Part shown: positions 40,864-49,372 of the stretch, one piece after another
Layout: each line of letters begins with the position of its first letter
Position numbering within the stretch: the first letter of the stretch is position 1
Assembly (NCBI GenBank): GCA_937960435.1
Contig: CALGPN010000034.1
Location: forward strand, 1 to 64,000
Reading direction: 5' to 3'
From: an uncultured Desulfosoma sp.
Lineage (GTDB): Bacteria; Desulfobacterota; Syntrophobacteria; Syntrophobacterales; DSM-9756
Length of the DNA stretch: 64,000 bases
Notes under the pieces: model-generated
What the model saw: the letters and a program-made list of their open reading frames with translations, nothing else
The model's database searches: none
What the model was told of the DNA's origin: nothing
Position numbers and translations under genes: made by a program

Positions 40864-42111
40864 ATGACCGTAGACATCGCGATCATGATCGTGCTTTTGG
40901 CTCTTTCGGCCTTTTTTTCCGGGACGGAAACGGCCTACATGGCGGTGGACCGCATGCGTTTGCGCCAGAGGGCTCGAACCGACAGGCGGGCGCGCTTGGC
41001 GCGAAGCATCCTCAAAGAACCCGAAAAGCTCATCGCCGCCCTGCTGTTTTACAACAACCTCGTCAATGTGGCGCTATCGGCCCTGGCCACGGCCTTAGCC
41101 ATCCGGATTGTGGGCGAAGGCGGAGTCTTGGCGGCCACGGCCGTCACCACCGTCTGTCTCCTTCTTTTTTCGGAAATCACTCCGAAAACCGTGGGCGTCT
41201 ATTATGCGGAAAAGATTGTCCTAAGGGTCGCCCCGGTGCTTTTGTGGGGCATTCGGCTGTGCTTGCCTTTGGTCCACCTCTTGTCCCTAGCTTCCAACGG
41301 TCTCATTCGGATGGCGGGAATCCGAAAGCCCGCGCGGCGCACTCGACTGACGGAAGAAGAAATCGCCATGATCATCAAAGCCGGCACGGAAGAAGGCGCC
41401 TTGGATCAGGACAAGCAGGACATGCTCCTGGGGGTTTTGTCTTTGGAAAAGACTCAGGTGGGCGACATCGCCGTCCCCCTCCGCGATGTGGTGAGCGTGC
41501 CCCTTGATGCTTCTTATGAAGAGGTGTATCGCACCATCGCCACCCACAAATACGCCCGATACCCCGTGTATCGAGGGGATCCGGCCAACATCGTGGGATT
41601 TTTTCACGAACGGGATTTTTTCCTCAGCCCGAACGAGGAGACTTTTCAGCTCAAGGCCATCCTCCGAGCCCCGAATTTCGTCCCGGAACTGCGCAGCATC
41701 CGCCAGCAATTGCTCAATTTTAAAAAAGATCGCGCCCACCTGAGCATCGTGGTCGATGAATACGGCGCCATCACCGGTATCGTCACCATGGAAGATGTGT
41801 TGGAAGAAATCGTCGGAGAGATTGACGACGAGCATGATCCCCAGCGCCGATGGGTGCGCAAAATCGGGGACACGACCTATGTTGTGGAAGGGCGCACCCT
41901 GGTGCGGGACGTCAATCGTTGGCTCCGGATCTCGCTTCCGGAAGAGGATGTGAAGACCATCGGCGGGTTAGTCCAAAAGGAACTGGGTCGGATTCCTCAG
42001 CCGGGAGACGAGATCGTCATCCAGCCCTACCGCCTGCTTGTCCTGGAAATGCGAGGAAAGAGCGTCAAGAAAGTCCGCCTGGACGTTTTTTTCACTCCCC
42101 TGGCTTCGTAG
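40864..42111 (+). CDS. CNNM/CorC family transporter or regulator (DUF21, tandem CBS, CorC domain)
   Basis: A 415-residue inner-membrane protein. The N-terminal CNNM (DUF21) part has about four hydrophobic segments and the phrase LSAFFSGTETAYMAVD; LFSEITPKTVGVYYAEK follows. Two CBS domains lie at about residues 200-325, and the C-terminal CorC/HlyC domain has GDTTYVVEGRTLVRDVNRWL. Homologues take part in magnesium or cobalt efflux. The ATG at 40864 (MTVDIAIMIV) is used; an upstream in-frame start at 40828 is less likely. It stands alone before the dcw cluster. Confidence 0.9.
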   Translation: MTVDIAIMIVLLALSAFFSGTETAYMAVDRMRLRQRARTDRRARLARSILKEPEKLIAALLFYNNLVNVALSALATALAIRIVGEGGVLAATAVTTVCLLLFSEITPKTVGVYYAEKIVLRVAPVLLWGIRLCLPLVHLLSLASNGLIRMAGIRKPARRTRLTEEEIAMIIKAGTEEGALDQDKQDMLLGVLSLEKTQVGDIAVPLRDVVSVPLDASYEEVYRTIATHKYARYPVYRGDPANIVGFFHERDFFLSPNEETFQLKAILRAPNFVPELRSIRQQLLNFKKDRAHLSIVVDEYGAITGIVTMEDVLEEIVGEIDDEHDPQRRWVRKIGDTTYVVEGRTLVRDVNRWLRISLPEEDVKTIGGLVQKELGRIPQPGDEIVIQPYRLLVLEMRGKSVKKVRLDVFFTPLAS

Positions 42112-42438
42112 CCGCCTGAGCTGGAATGGCCGTCGGTCCGGAAAGGCAGGCGGCTCAATCCCCACATCGGCCGACGCGGCCTCACTCTTGATAAAAAAGC
42201 GAGCCGTGCCGGAGACAAGTTCAGTTCGATTCTTTTGCCCGACCCACTGTGCATTGGATGCGGCGTGGCGCATTCCACAATTTTTTCCGGGTCTTGTATG
42301 GGCCTCAAAGGGAGTTTTTTGAATTCGAGCCGCCCCCGCGACCGAACCCTTGGGGTTCTATCGGCCAAGCCTTTGAAAAAACATGATGTTTTTGCGACAA
42401 AAAATTTTTTGAGAAAAGATTTTGGGTGCTCTTTGTGT
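42112..42438. other. 327-nt upstream region of the dcw cluster
   Basis: No gene is supported. The stretch becomes AT-richer toward mraZ (around 42350-42430) than its surroundings, as is common for a strong promoter region. No terminator for the CorC-like gene could be assigned. Confidence 0.5.
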
Positions 42439-42512
42439 TTGACAGAGGGGAAGGGGGGTGATAGAAGGCGCTGAGGTGGGAAAAAGTGGGCATATAGGGG
42501 GAAAAAGTGGGA
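42439..42512 (+). promoter_or_regulatory. dcw promoter and MraZ operator
   Basis: TTGACA (42439-42444) and TAGAAG (42462-42467) are 17 nt apart, a good promoter with start near 42474. Then come MraZ-type boxes at 10-nt spacing: TGGGA (42477), TGGGC (42487), GGGGG (42497, degenerate) and TGGGA (42508, one base out of step). MraZ binds such TGGGN repeats to repress its own cluster. The third box doubles as the mraZ ribosome binding site and the fourth overlaps its GTG start. Confidence 0.8.
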
Positions 42513-42959
42513 CTCCTCAAGACGCCGCGATTCCGAGGCCAATTCGTGGTGCGCCTGGATGAAAAAGGCCGCTTGCGGATTCCCACCAAGCTTCGGGAAA
42601 CGCTCCAACAAAACTTCACCGACGGGCTGATTTTGGCCGCCGGTCCTCGGCGTCTGGACGCCTACCCTCCCGAAATCTGGGAAGTCCTGGAAGAAAAAAT
42701 CTTGGCGAAGGCCGGCCTCCACGAAGACTACCGCGCCCTGATTCGCTACTACATCGCCAGCGGCGTGGAATCCGAAATCGACAAGCACGGCCGTATCCTC
42801 ATCCCCACCGTGCACCGAGAACGGGCCAAGATCCAGCAAGAAGTTTTGGTGGTGGGCAGTTTGGACCACATCGAGATCTGGGACATGAACCAGTGGCGGG
42901 ACCATGACAAGTGGGCCGAGAACAATTTCGAGCGTCTTACCAAGGAGGCTTTCTCTTAA
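42507..42959 (+). CDS. mraZ: transcriptional regulator MraZ
   Basis: A 150-residue protein with two AbrB/SpoVT-like halves: RGQFVVRLDEKGRLRIPTKLR and GVESEIDKHGRILIPTVHRE. MraZ forms rings and binds TGGGN repeats upstream of itself. Its start is GTG at 42507 with GGGGG 5 nt upstream. It is first in the division and cell-wall cluster and 10 nt before rsmH. Confidence 0.95.
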   Translation: MGLLKTPRFRGQFVVRLDEKGRLRIPTKLRETLQQNFTDGLILAAGPRRLDAYPPEIWEVLEEKILAKAGLHEDYRALIRYYIASGVESEIDKHGRILIPTVHRERAKIQQEVLVVGSLDHIEIWDMNQWRDHDKWAENNFERLTKEAFS

Positions 42960-42969
42960 GGGGCGCGCC

Positions 42970-43926
42970 GTGAAGGACTATTCCACGCCCGCGAGTCGCC
43001 ATCGTCCCGTGTTGATGAAGGAAGCTCTGGATTTTCTCCGATGCCGATCCGGCGGCCGTTACGTAGACGTCACGGTGGGTGGCGGGGGGTATGCAGAAGC
43101 GATTCTCCAAGCCTCGGCCCCCGACGGCCTCTTGTTAGGCGTGGACTGGGACCAGGAAGCCGTGGATCGAGCTCGGCGCCGGCTCTCCGTTTATGGAAAC
43201 CGCGTCATCCTCGAAAGGGCTCCCTTCGACGCGGTGCCCGATCTTTTGGCCTGGCACGGGTGGCGCGCCGTGGACGGCATTGTGGCCGACCTGGGCGTCT
43301 CTTCCGACCAACTGGACGATCCCGAGCGGGGTTTGAGTTTCCTCGAGGAGGGGCCGCTGGACATGAGATTGGATCGCACACAGCCCGTGACCGCAGCCCA
43401 TCTGGTGAACACCCTTCCGGAGGAGGAGCTGGCGAGCCTGATCCGCCGGCTGGGAGAAGAGCGTTTCGCGCCGAGGATTGCGGCGGCCATCGGGGTGCGA
43501 CGTCGCCAGCGGCCTTTTGAGACGACGACGGATCTGGCTCGCGTGGTGTCGGCGGTGGTTCCCCAGAGCGCCGACACACGACGCATTCATCCGGCGACTC
43601 GAACGTTTTTGGCGTTGCGGCTGGCCGTGAACCGCGAGTTGGAGGTCCTGGAGCGATTCTTGGATCGTGCCCTTGCTCTTCTTGAGCCCGGCGGGCGCTT
43701 TGTGGTGGTCACGTTCCATTCCCTGGAGGACCGGCTGGTGAAGAACGCCTTTCAGCAGTGGGCCAAATCGTGCCGTTGTCCCGCGCACGTTCCGATCTGC
43801 CGCTGCGAAGGCCGTCCCTTGGCGCGAAGCCTTACCCGAAAGCCGGTCCGTCCGGGAGACGAAGAACTGGCGGAAAATCCGAGAGCTCGAAGCGCCAAGC
43901 TTCGGGCCGTGGAAAAGCTTTCTTAG
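42970..43926 (+). CDS. rsmH: 16S rRNA (cytosine-1402-N4)-methyltransferase
   Basis: A 318-residue SAM-dependent enzyme. Motifs HRPVLMKEALDFL, DVTVGGGGYAEAIL, GVDWDQEAVDRA, VADLGVSSDQLD, GPLDMRLDR and the C-terminal VVTFHSLEDRLVK are all typical. It starts with GTG at 42970 after AAGGGG. It is the second gene of the cluster, as in most bacteria. Confidence 0.96.
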   Translation: MKDYSTPASRHRPVLMKEALDFLRCRSGGRYVDVTVGGGGYAEAILQASAPDGLLLGVDWDQEAVDRARRRLSVYGNRVILERAPFDAVPDLLAWHGWRAVDGIVADLGVSSDQLDDPERGLSFLEEGPLDMRLDRTQPVTAAHLVNTLPEEELASLIRRLGEERFAPRIAAAIGVRRRQRPFETTTDLARVVSAVVPQSADTRRIHPATRTFLALRLAVNRELEVLERFLDRALALLEPGGRFVVVTFHSLEDRLVKNAFQQWAKSCRCPAHVPICRCEGRPLARSLTRKPVRPGDEELAENPRARSAKLRAVEKLS

Positions 43927-44063
43927 CAAGTGCGTCGTCCGAGGGTTCTCGGCAGGGCTTGCCGGGCGTCGACTCCGGAAGGCAGACGGTTCGAAAGCGT
44001 GCGTGTCCGGCTTCCGGGACGGGTTCCGACGGATTGGGACGGCGGCGGGAGGCTGACCGGATC

Positions 44064-44327
44064 ATGCGATTCCTGGCGGTGCTTTTGGGGCTTTTCGGTG
44101 CGGGGCTTGCGGCACTTAACCTGTGGGTCCAGAGCCGGCAGGTGAGCGACAGCTACCGCATCATGCAATTGCAGCAAGAATACGCCACGTGGTTTGAAAT
44201 CAAGCGACGCGTGGAATTGGAATGGGGGAGGCTGCAGGCCCCGGATCGTTTGCAGACGCTCGCTCACGGTCGTTTTCGGCTTCGGGAGGCGGGGGAGAGC
44301 GAGCGATGGTTTCTTGAAGAGCGTTGA
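44064..44327 (+). CDS. ftsL: cell division protein FtsL (putative)
   Basis: An 87-residue bitopic membrane protein: a hydrophobic helix at residues 3-22 and then a leucine-zipper-like coiled coil (SYRIMQLQQEYATWFEIKRRVELEW). The end RLQTLAHGRFRL resembles the A...G form of FtsL before PBP genes. FtsL sequences are poorly conserved, so the call rests on size, topology and its position between rsmH and the PBP gene. A 137-nt stretch after rsmH has no other supported gene; a longer N-terminus is possible. Confidence 0.8.
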   Translation: MRFLAVLLGLFGAGLAALNLWVQSRQVSDSYRIMQLQQEYATWFEIKRRVELEWGRLQAPDRLQTLAHGRFRLREAGESERWFLEER

Positions 44328-44379
44328 CGGCACGGGACCTTAGGGGTTTTCGAGGATTATCAGACGAAGCGGGTGCGCC

Positions 44380-46374
44380 ATGGGTTCGTGGGAGCAGCGG
44401 ACGGAAAAGAAAAGACCGGGATTTCGGTTCTGGTTGACGTGTCGTTTGCTGCAGGGCCTGGGCCTTGTGCTGTGCAGCGCCGTCCTTGGCCGTGCGTTGT
44501 ACCTCCAGGTATTGGACAGCGCCAGGTGGAGAGAGATCCACATCGGTCAGGCCCAAAGCGTGGTGGACGTGCCGGTGTATCGGGGCAAGATTGTGGATCG
44601 CCGAGGTCATGACATGGCCTTGTCCATAAAATCCCCTTGTCTTTTTGCCGACGGCACGCTCGTTTCCGACCCTAAGGCGGTGGCCGAGCGGGTTGCTGCC
44701 ATTGTGGGAGAGTCCGCTGCCCGAGTGGAGGAAAAGCTTCGGCAGAACAAGAAGTTCATCCGGCTTCGACGGGGACTTTCTTTGGAGGAAGTCCGGCAGG
44801 TGCAGGCGTTGAACCTTCCGGGTGTGAACATCGCTCCGGAATGGCGTCGGTTCTACCCTTTTCGACATGCCGGCGCCCATGTGGTGGGTTTTGTGGGGAT
44901 CGACGGCGTTGGTTTGGAAGGGATCGAAAAGGCCTACGACGGGTTGCTGCGCCAGTCTCCGCGATCCACCACGGCGTTTCGGGACGGGGGCCGCCGCAAG
45001 ATTTGGCTCAGGGAAACGCCGCCCCCTGTTCCCGAAGAACGCTATGGCTTGCAGTTGGCTTTGGACGGGTATCTCCAGTCGTTGTGTGAGCAGGCGCTGC
45101 AAAAAGCCGTGGAGAAGCATCAGGCCGCCGCCGGCCAGGTGATCCTCATGGATCCGGAAACTTTTGAAATCTTGGCCTTGGCGGTATGGCCGACGTTCGA
45201 TCCCAATACTTACTCCATGCATCAGCCAGCGGAATGGCGCAACAGGGCCATCGCCGACGCTTTTGAACCGGGCAGTTCTTTTAAGACCTTTTTGTTGGCG
45301 GCCGTGCTGGATGTCCGGACGGCCAAGCCCGAAGACCGCATCTTTTGTGAAAACGGACGAATTCAGGTGGCCTCCCACACCATTCGGGACGTGCATCCTC
45401 ACGGGTGGCTGACCGTCGCGGAGGTGCTCAAGTATTCGAGTAACATTGGTGCCCTGAAGTTGGCCGAGGGTCTCGGGGCCGAGCGATTTTATCGCTACCT
45501 GGACGGGCTGGGATTCGGTAAAAAGACCGGCGTCGATCTCCCCGGGGAAGTGTCGGGGATGCTTCGGCCGTTGGCGTCGTGGCGCCCCATCGACTTGGCG
45601 GTGACGGCCTTCGGACAGGGGATCGCCGTGACGAACATGCAGCTGACCGGCGCCGTGGCGGCCATCGCCAATGGGGGTGTGCTGAAGACGCCGAAAGTGG
45701 CCAAAGCCGTCGTCGGCCCTCAGGGCCGTGTGGTCAAAGTTCTCGGCCAGGATGAAGGCCGGCGCGTGTTGGCCCCGGCGACGGCGGCGAAGATGCGGGA
45801 ACTCATGCAGGGCGTGGTGGAACCCGGAGGCACGGGGACCAAGGCGGCTCTCGCCCAATACACCACAGCGGGCAAGACGGGCACGGCTCAGGTGGTGGAG
45901 CCGGGGTCCCGTCACTATTCGGCGGACAAGTACACGTCCGTCTTTGTGGGTTTTGCGCCGGTCAACCGCCCTCGGCTGGTTCTATCGGTCGTGATTCATG
46001 AACCCCAGCCCGAACATTACGGCGGCGTGGTGGCGGCGCCCGTGTTTCGGGATGTGATGGAAAAGGCGCTCCCTTACCTTGGGGTGCTGCCCGACAAGAA
46101 ACCGCAAGAGTTGCCGCCCACGGTGCGGATGGTTTCCACGGCGTCGGGCGAAACGGCCGCCGAAGGATCGCCGATGGCGCCGGCGGAAGACGGCTTGGTC
46201 CTGGTGCCCGATCTCCATGGGCTGTCGCTCAAGGCGGCGGTTTCCCTCTTGAAGGAATCCGGCCTGGGTGTGACCCCGCTGGGGCGGGGCCGGGTCGTGC
46301 GCCAACAGCCTGCGGGCGGAGTCTGGGTGCCGAAAGGTTCGGCCGTCAAAATTCAACTGGAAGAGGTGTCGTGA
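44380..46374 (+). CDS. ftsI: division-type penicillin-binding protein with PASTA domain (FtsI/PBP2-3 class)
   Basis: A 664-residue class B transpeptidase that crosslinks septal peptidoglycan. One N-terminal membrane helix (residues 18-42), a dimerisation domain (VVDVPVYRGKIVDRRGHDMA) and the transpeptidase domain with SxxK (PGSSFK), SxN (YSSNIG) and KTG (AGKTGTAQ). The C-terminus, from about residue 605 (LVLVPDLHGLSLKAAVSLL), is a PASTA domain, a feature more usual in Gram-positive PBPs but common in delta-proteobacterial FtsI/SpoVD-like proteins. It overlaps murE by 4 nt. Confidence 0.94.
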   Translation: MGSWEQRTEKKRPGFRFWLTCRLLQGLGLVLCSAVLGRALYLQVLDSARWREIHIGQAQSVVDVPVYRGKIVDRRGHDMALSIKSPCLFADGTLVSDPKAVAERVAAIVGESAARVEEKLRQNKKFIRLRRGLSLEEVRQVQALNLPGVNIAPEWRRFYPFRHAGAHVVGFVGIDGVGLEGIEKAYDGLLRQSPRSTTAFRDGGRRKIWLRETPPPVPEERYGLQLALDGYLQSLCEQALQKAVEKHQAAAGQVILMDPETFEILALAVWPTFDPNTYSMHQPAEWRNRAIADAFEPGSSFKTFLLAAVLDVRTAKPEDRIFCENGRIQVASHTIRDVHPHGWLTVAEVLKYSSNIGALKLAEGLGAERFYRYLDGLGFGKKTGVDLPGEVSGMLRPLASWRPIDLAVTAFGQGIAVTNMQLTGAVAAIANGGVLKTPKVAKAVVGPQGRVVKVLGQDEGRRVLAPATAAKMRELMQGVVEPGGTGTKAALAQYTTAGKTGTAQVVEPGSRHYSADKYTSVFVGFAPVNRPRLVLSVVIHEPQPEHYGGVVAAPVFRDVMEKALPYLGVLPDKKPQELPPTVRMVSTASGETAAEGSPMAPAEDGLVLVPDLHGLSLKAAVSLLKESGLGVTPLGRGRVVRQQPAGGVWVPKGSAVKIQLEEVS

Positions 46375-47957
46375 AGTCTCAGGAATCCCGAAAATACCCT
46401 GTCAAACCGCTGAGGGCATTGTTTGCCGATGTTCCGGGTGTGCGCCTCATGGCAGCGCAGGATGTGGTCGTGAGCGGACTGGTCACAGACAGTCGCAAAG
46501 TGCGCCCGGGTGACCTTTTCATCGCCTTGAGCGGGTCCCGCACGGACGGTCATCGTTTCCTCGGCGATGCCGTAAGCCGTGGAGCCAGCGCCGTGTTGGT
46601 GGAAAAGATCCCCGAAGTTTCCCTCGCCGTTCCGGTGGTCGTGGCGGAAAACACCCGAAAGGCCGCGGCGGCTGCTGCGGCTTCCTTCTTCGGCCGGCCT
46701 GTCGATCGTCTGGTCCTTGTGGGCGTCACCGGCACAAACGGCAAGACGACAACCACTCGGCTTGTGGAAAGCATCCTGAGCCATGCGGGGTTTCGTGTGG
46801 GAGTGATCGGCACCTTGGGCTATCGTTGGGGCGACGTCCACGAAAAGGCGGACATGACCACGCCGGATGCGGTGGATCTTCAGCGCATCTTTTACCGGAT
46901 GGTTCGGGAGGGGGTGAGCCATGGGGTCATGGAAGTGTCGTCCCATGCTTTGGAGCTGTGCCGAGTGGACGGCGTCTTCTACGATGTGGGGGTCTTTACC
47001 AATCTGTCGCAAGACCATCTGGACTTTCACGGGTCCATGGACGCTTACTTTGCGGCCAAAAGGCGCCTTTTTTCCGACCACATCAAAGGACGACCGCTCA
47101 GGTCATGGGCCGTGGTTTTTAACAGCGACGACCCTTACGGGAAAAGGCTTGCCCGGGATTTTGGAAGCGTGGCGTGCACCTATGGCGTCGAAGACCCGGA
47201 GGCGTGCGTGCGACCCAGCCGTTGGCGGCTCGGCCCTCGCGGCATCGAAGCTACGGTGGAGACGCCTTCGGGACCTGTGTCCATCGCCTCACCCCTCATG
47301 GGCCGCCTCAATCTTTACAACATTCTGGCAGCCGTCGGCGCCGTCCAGGCCTTGGGAATCCCGCGGGAGGTCGTAGAAAAAGGCATCGGCGCCGTGACGA
47401 GCGTGGAGGGCCGACTCCAAAGGGTGGAAAATGATTGCGGCTTCGAGGTCATCGTCGATTTTGCTCATACGCCGGACGCCATGGAAAAGGCTTTGGAGTG
47501 CCTCCGCGAGTTGACGTCGGGCCGGCTGTGGGTGGTTTTCGGCTGCGGCGGCGACAGGGACCGAACCAAGCGGCCGCTCATGGGGGCCGTGGCGGGCCGA
47601 TACGGCGATGTGGTGGTGATCACCAGCGACAATCCCCGAACGGAAAGCCCCGAAGCCATTGTGCGGGAAATCGAGCCGGGTGTGCGATCGACGGGAAAGG
47701 TGCCGTTTTCGTTCCAAGACCCCGTCATTCCAAAGAACGGCTACACGGTGGAAGTGGACCGCCGAAAGGCCATTGAAGCGACCATTCAGCGAGCTGAACC
47801 CGGAGACCTGGTGTTCATTGGCGGCAAAGGCCACGAGACCTACCAAATTGTGGGAACGCAGGTGCGACCTTTCGATGATCGGGTGGTGGCTCGGGACGCT
47901 TTGGCGCGCCGCAAAGAGACGGGCTCGCCGCGTTGCGCGGCGGGAGGGGGTGTGTGA
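46371..47957 (+). CDS. murE: UDP-MurNAc-tripeptide synthetase (meso-diaminopimelate adding)
   Basis: A 528-residue Mur ligase that adds the third amino acid to the peptidoglycan precursor. The ATP loop is GVTGTNGKTTTT; also visible are MEVSSHALEL, FTNLSQDHLDFHG and DFAHTPDAMEK. The motif DNPR (in TSDNPRTE) selects meso-diaminopimelate over lysine. It starts GTG at 46371 overlapping the PBP stop. The stop overlaps murF by 1 nt. Confidence 0.96.
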   Translation: MKSQESRKYPVKPLRALFADVPGVRLMAAQDVVVSGLVTDSRKVRPGDLFIALSGSRTDGHRFLGDAVSRGASAVLVEKIPEVSLAVPVVVAENTRKAAAAAAASFFGRPVDRLVLVGVTGTNGKTTTTRLVESILSHAGFRVGVIGTLGYRWGDVHEKADMTTPDAVDLQRIFYRMVREGVSHGVMEVSSHALELCRVDGVFYDVGVFTNLSQDHLDFHGSMDAYFAAKRRLFSDHIKGRPLRSWAVVFNSDDPYGKRLARDFGSVACTYGVEDPEACVRPSRWRLGPRGIEATVETPSGPVSIASPLMGRLNLYNILAAVGAVQALGIPREVVEKGIGAVTSVEGRLQRVENDCGFEVIVDFAHTPDAMEKALECLRELTSGRLWVVFGCGGDRDRTKRPLMGAVAGRYGDVVVITSDNPRTESPEAIVREIEPGVRSTGKVPFSFQDPVIPKNGYTVEVDRRKAIEATIQRAEPGDLVFIGGKGHETYQIVGTQVRPFDDRVVARDALARRKETGSPRCAAGGGV

Positions 47958-49372
47958 TGTGGACACTCGCGGAGATGGTCGAGGCCGTCCATGGGGAGGT
48001 TATGGGAATTTCCCCCAAAGAGCCTCTGGGTCGAGTGGTCACGGACACAAGAACCCTCTTGCCCAGAGATGTCTTTGTGGCCCTCAGAGGGGAGCGTTTC
48101 GACGGGCATGATTTTGTGGAACAGGCCGTGGAGCGCGGGGCTTCGGCGGTTGTCGTTCACGCGCTGGGAGGCCCGGAAAGGGTAAAAGACCGCGCCGCGG
48201 TCGTCGTCGTCTCGGACACGCTCCGGGCGCTTGGGGATTTGGCGCGTTGGGTTCGGAGGCGGTTTTCCGCCCCCGTCATCGGGATCACGGGGAGCAACGG
48301 CAAGACGAGCACCAAAGAGATGACGGCGTCGATCCTTTCCCGGAGGTTCAAGATTTTGAAAAGCCCGGGGAATTTCAACAACCTCATCGGCGTCCCGCTG
48401 ACGCTTTTGGAGTTGACGGCCGATCATCAAGCGGCGGTCATCGAAATGGGCATCAACGTGGTTGGGGAAATGGAGCGGCTGGCATCCATCGCACAGCCCA
48501 CCGTGGGGATCATCACCAACATTCATCCCGCCCATTTGGAAGGCCTAGGCTCGGTGCACACCATCCTTTCGGAAAAGGGAAAACTTTGGGAAGCCCTCGG
48601 CGAAAACGGCACGGCGGTGGTGAACGCCGACGACGAGCACTTGGCTTCTTTTGCCCGAACCTTGAAGTGTCGCTCCGTTCGTTATTCCGCCGTCGGGACT
48701 TCGGCGGAATTTTTTGTCGACGGCCCTGTGGCTGTCTTTGCGGGGGAAAGCTCCTTTCGCCTGGCGACCCCTTCGGGCGTGGCACCCATCCGTCTCCAGG
48801 CCATGGGGACGCATCATGTAAGAAACGCCTTGGCGGCGGCCGCGGCCGCCCATGTCCTGGGATTCTCGCTGGAAGAAATCCGAAGCGGCCTGGAAGCCTA
48901 TCGCCCGGTCAAACAACGTATGAACGTGGTGGTGTTGGAAGACGGGGTGAGTCTCGTGGACGACACCTATAACGCCAACCCCGCTTCCATGGCGGAAGCC
49001 TTCCGAGCGGTCAAGGCCGCGGCTCAAGGAAAACCGCTCGCTTTGGTTCTCGGCGAAATGCGGGAACTGGGCGAAGCTTCTTCCCGCTGGCACCGCTGGG
49101 TGGGGGAGCAAGCGGCGGCGACGGAGCCGTCTCTTTTGGTCGCCCTAGGGGCGCACGCCGCCGACCTCCTTGAGGGGGCTCGAAGCGCCGGTCTTTCTTC
49201 AAACCGGTGCTTTCTCGTTTCCGACCATGAAGAAGCGGCCGGCGTGGTGCTCCGAAGGCTTCAACCGAGCCAATGGGTTCTTGTAAAGGGGTCGCGCGGC
49301 ATGACCATGGAGCGGGTGGTGGAAAAAATCATGGCGGAAAAAGGGATGCAAAGGGTGGTGTCCCCATGCTGA
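47957..49372 (+). CDS. murF: UDP-MurNAc-tripeptide D-alanyl-D-alanine ligase
   Basis: A 471-residue Mur ligase adding D-Ala-D-Ala. ATP loop GITGSNGKTSTKE, then FNNLIGVPLTLL, EMGINVVGEMERLA, NIHPAHLEGLGS and VDDTYNANPASM, all MurF-specific. It overlaps murE by 1 nt and murD by 7 nt. In most bacteria mraY lies between murF and murD; here there is no room for it. Confidence 0.96.
   Translation: MWTLAEMVEAVHGEVMGISPKEPLGRVVTDTRTLLPRDVFVALRGERFDGHDFVEQAVERGASAVVVHALGGPERVKDRAAVVVVSDTLRALGDLARWVRRRFSAPVIGITGSNGKTSTKEMTASILSRRFKILKSPGNFNNLIGVPLTLLELTADHQAAVIEMGINVVGEMERLASIAQPTVGIITNIHPAHLEGLGSVHTILSEKGKLWEALGENGTAVVNADDEHLASFARTLKCRSVRYSAVGTSAEFFVDGPVAVFAGESSFRLATPSGVAPIRLQAMGTHHVRNALAAAAAAHVLGFSLEEIRSGLEAYRPVKQRMNVVVLEDGVSLVDDTYNANPASMAEAFRAVKAAAQGKPLALVLGEMRELGEASSRWHRWVGEQAAATEPSLLVALGAHAADLLEGARSAGLSSNRCFLVSDHEEAAGVVLRRLQPSQWVLVKGSRGMTMERVVEKIMAEKGMQRVVSPC

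Noticed and set aside
43930-44145. 71-codon frame before ftsL starting with GTG
   Set aside because: Arginine-rich shadow in another frame; the 44064 frame has the membrane helix and coiled coil expected of FtsL.
44200-45915. 571-codon minus-strand open frame
   Set aside because: Antisense to ftsI. GC-rich codon bias opens long shadow frames throughout this window.
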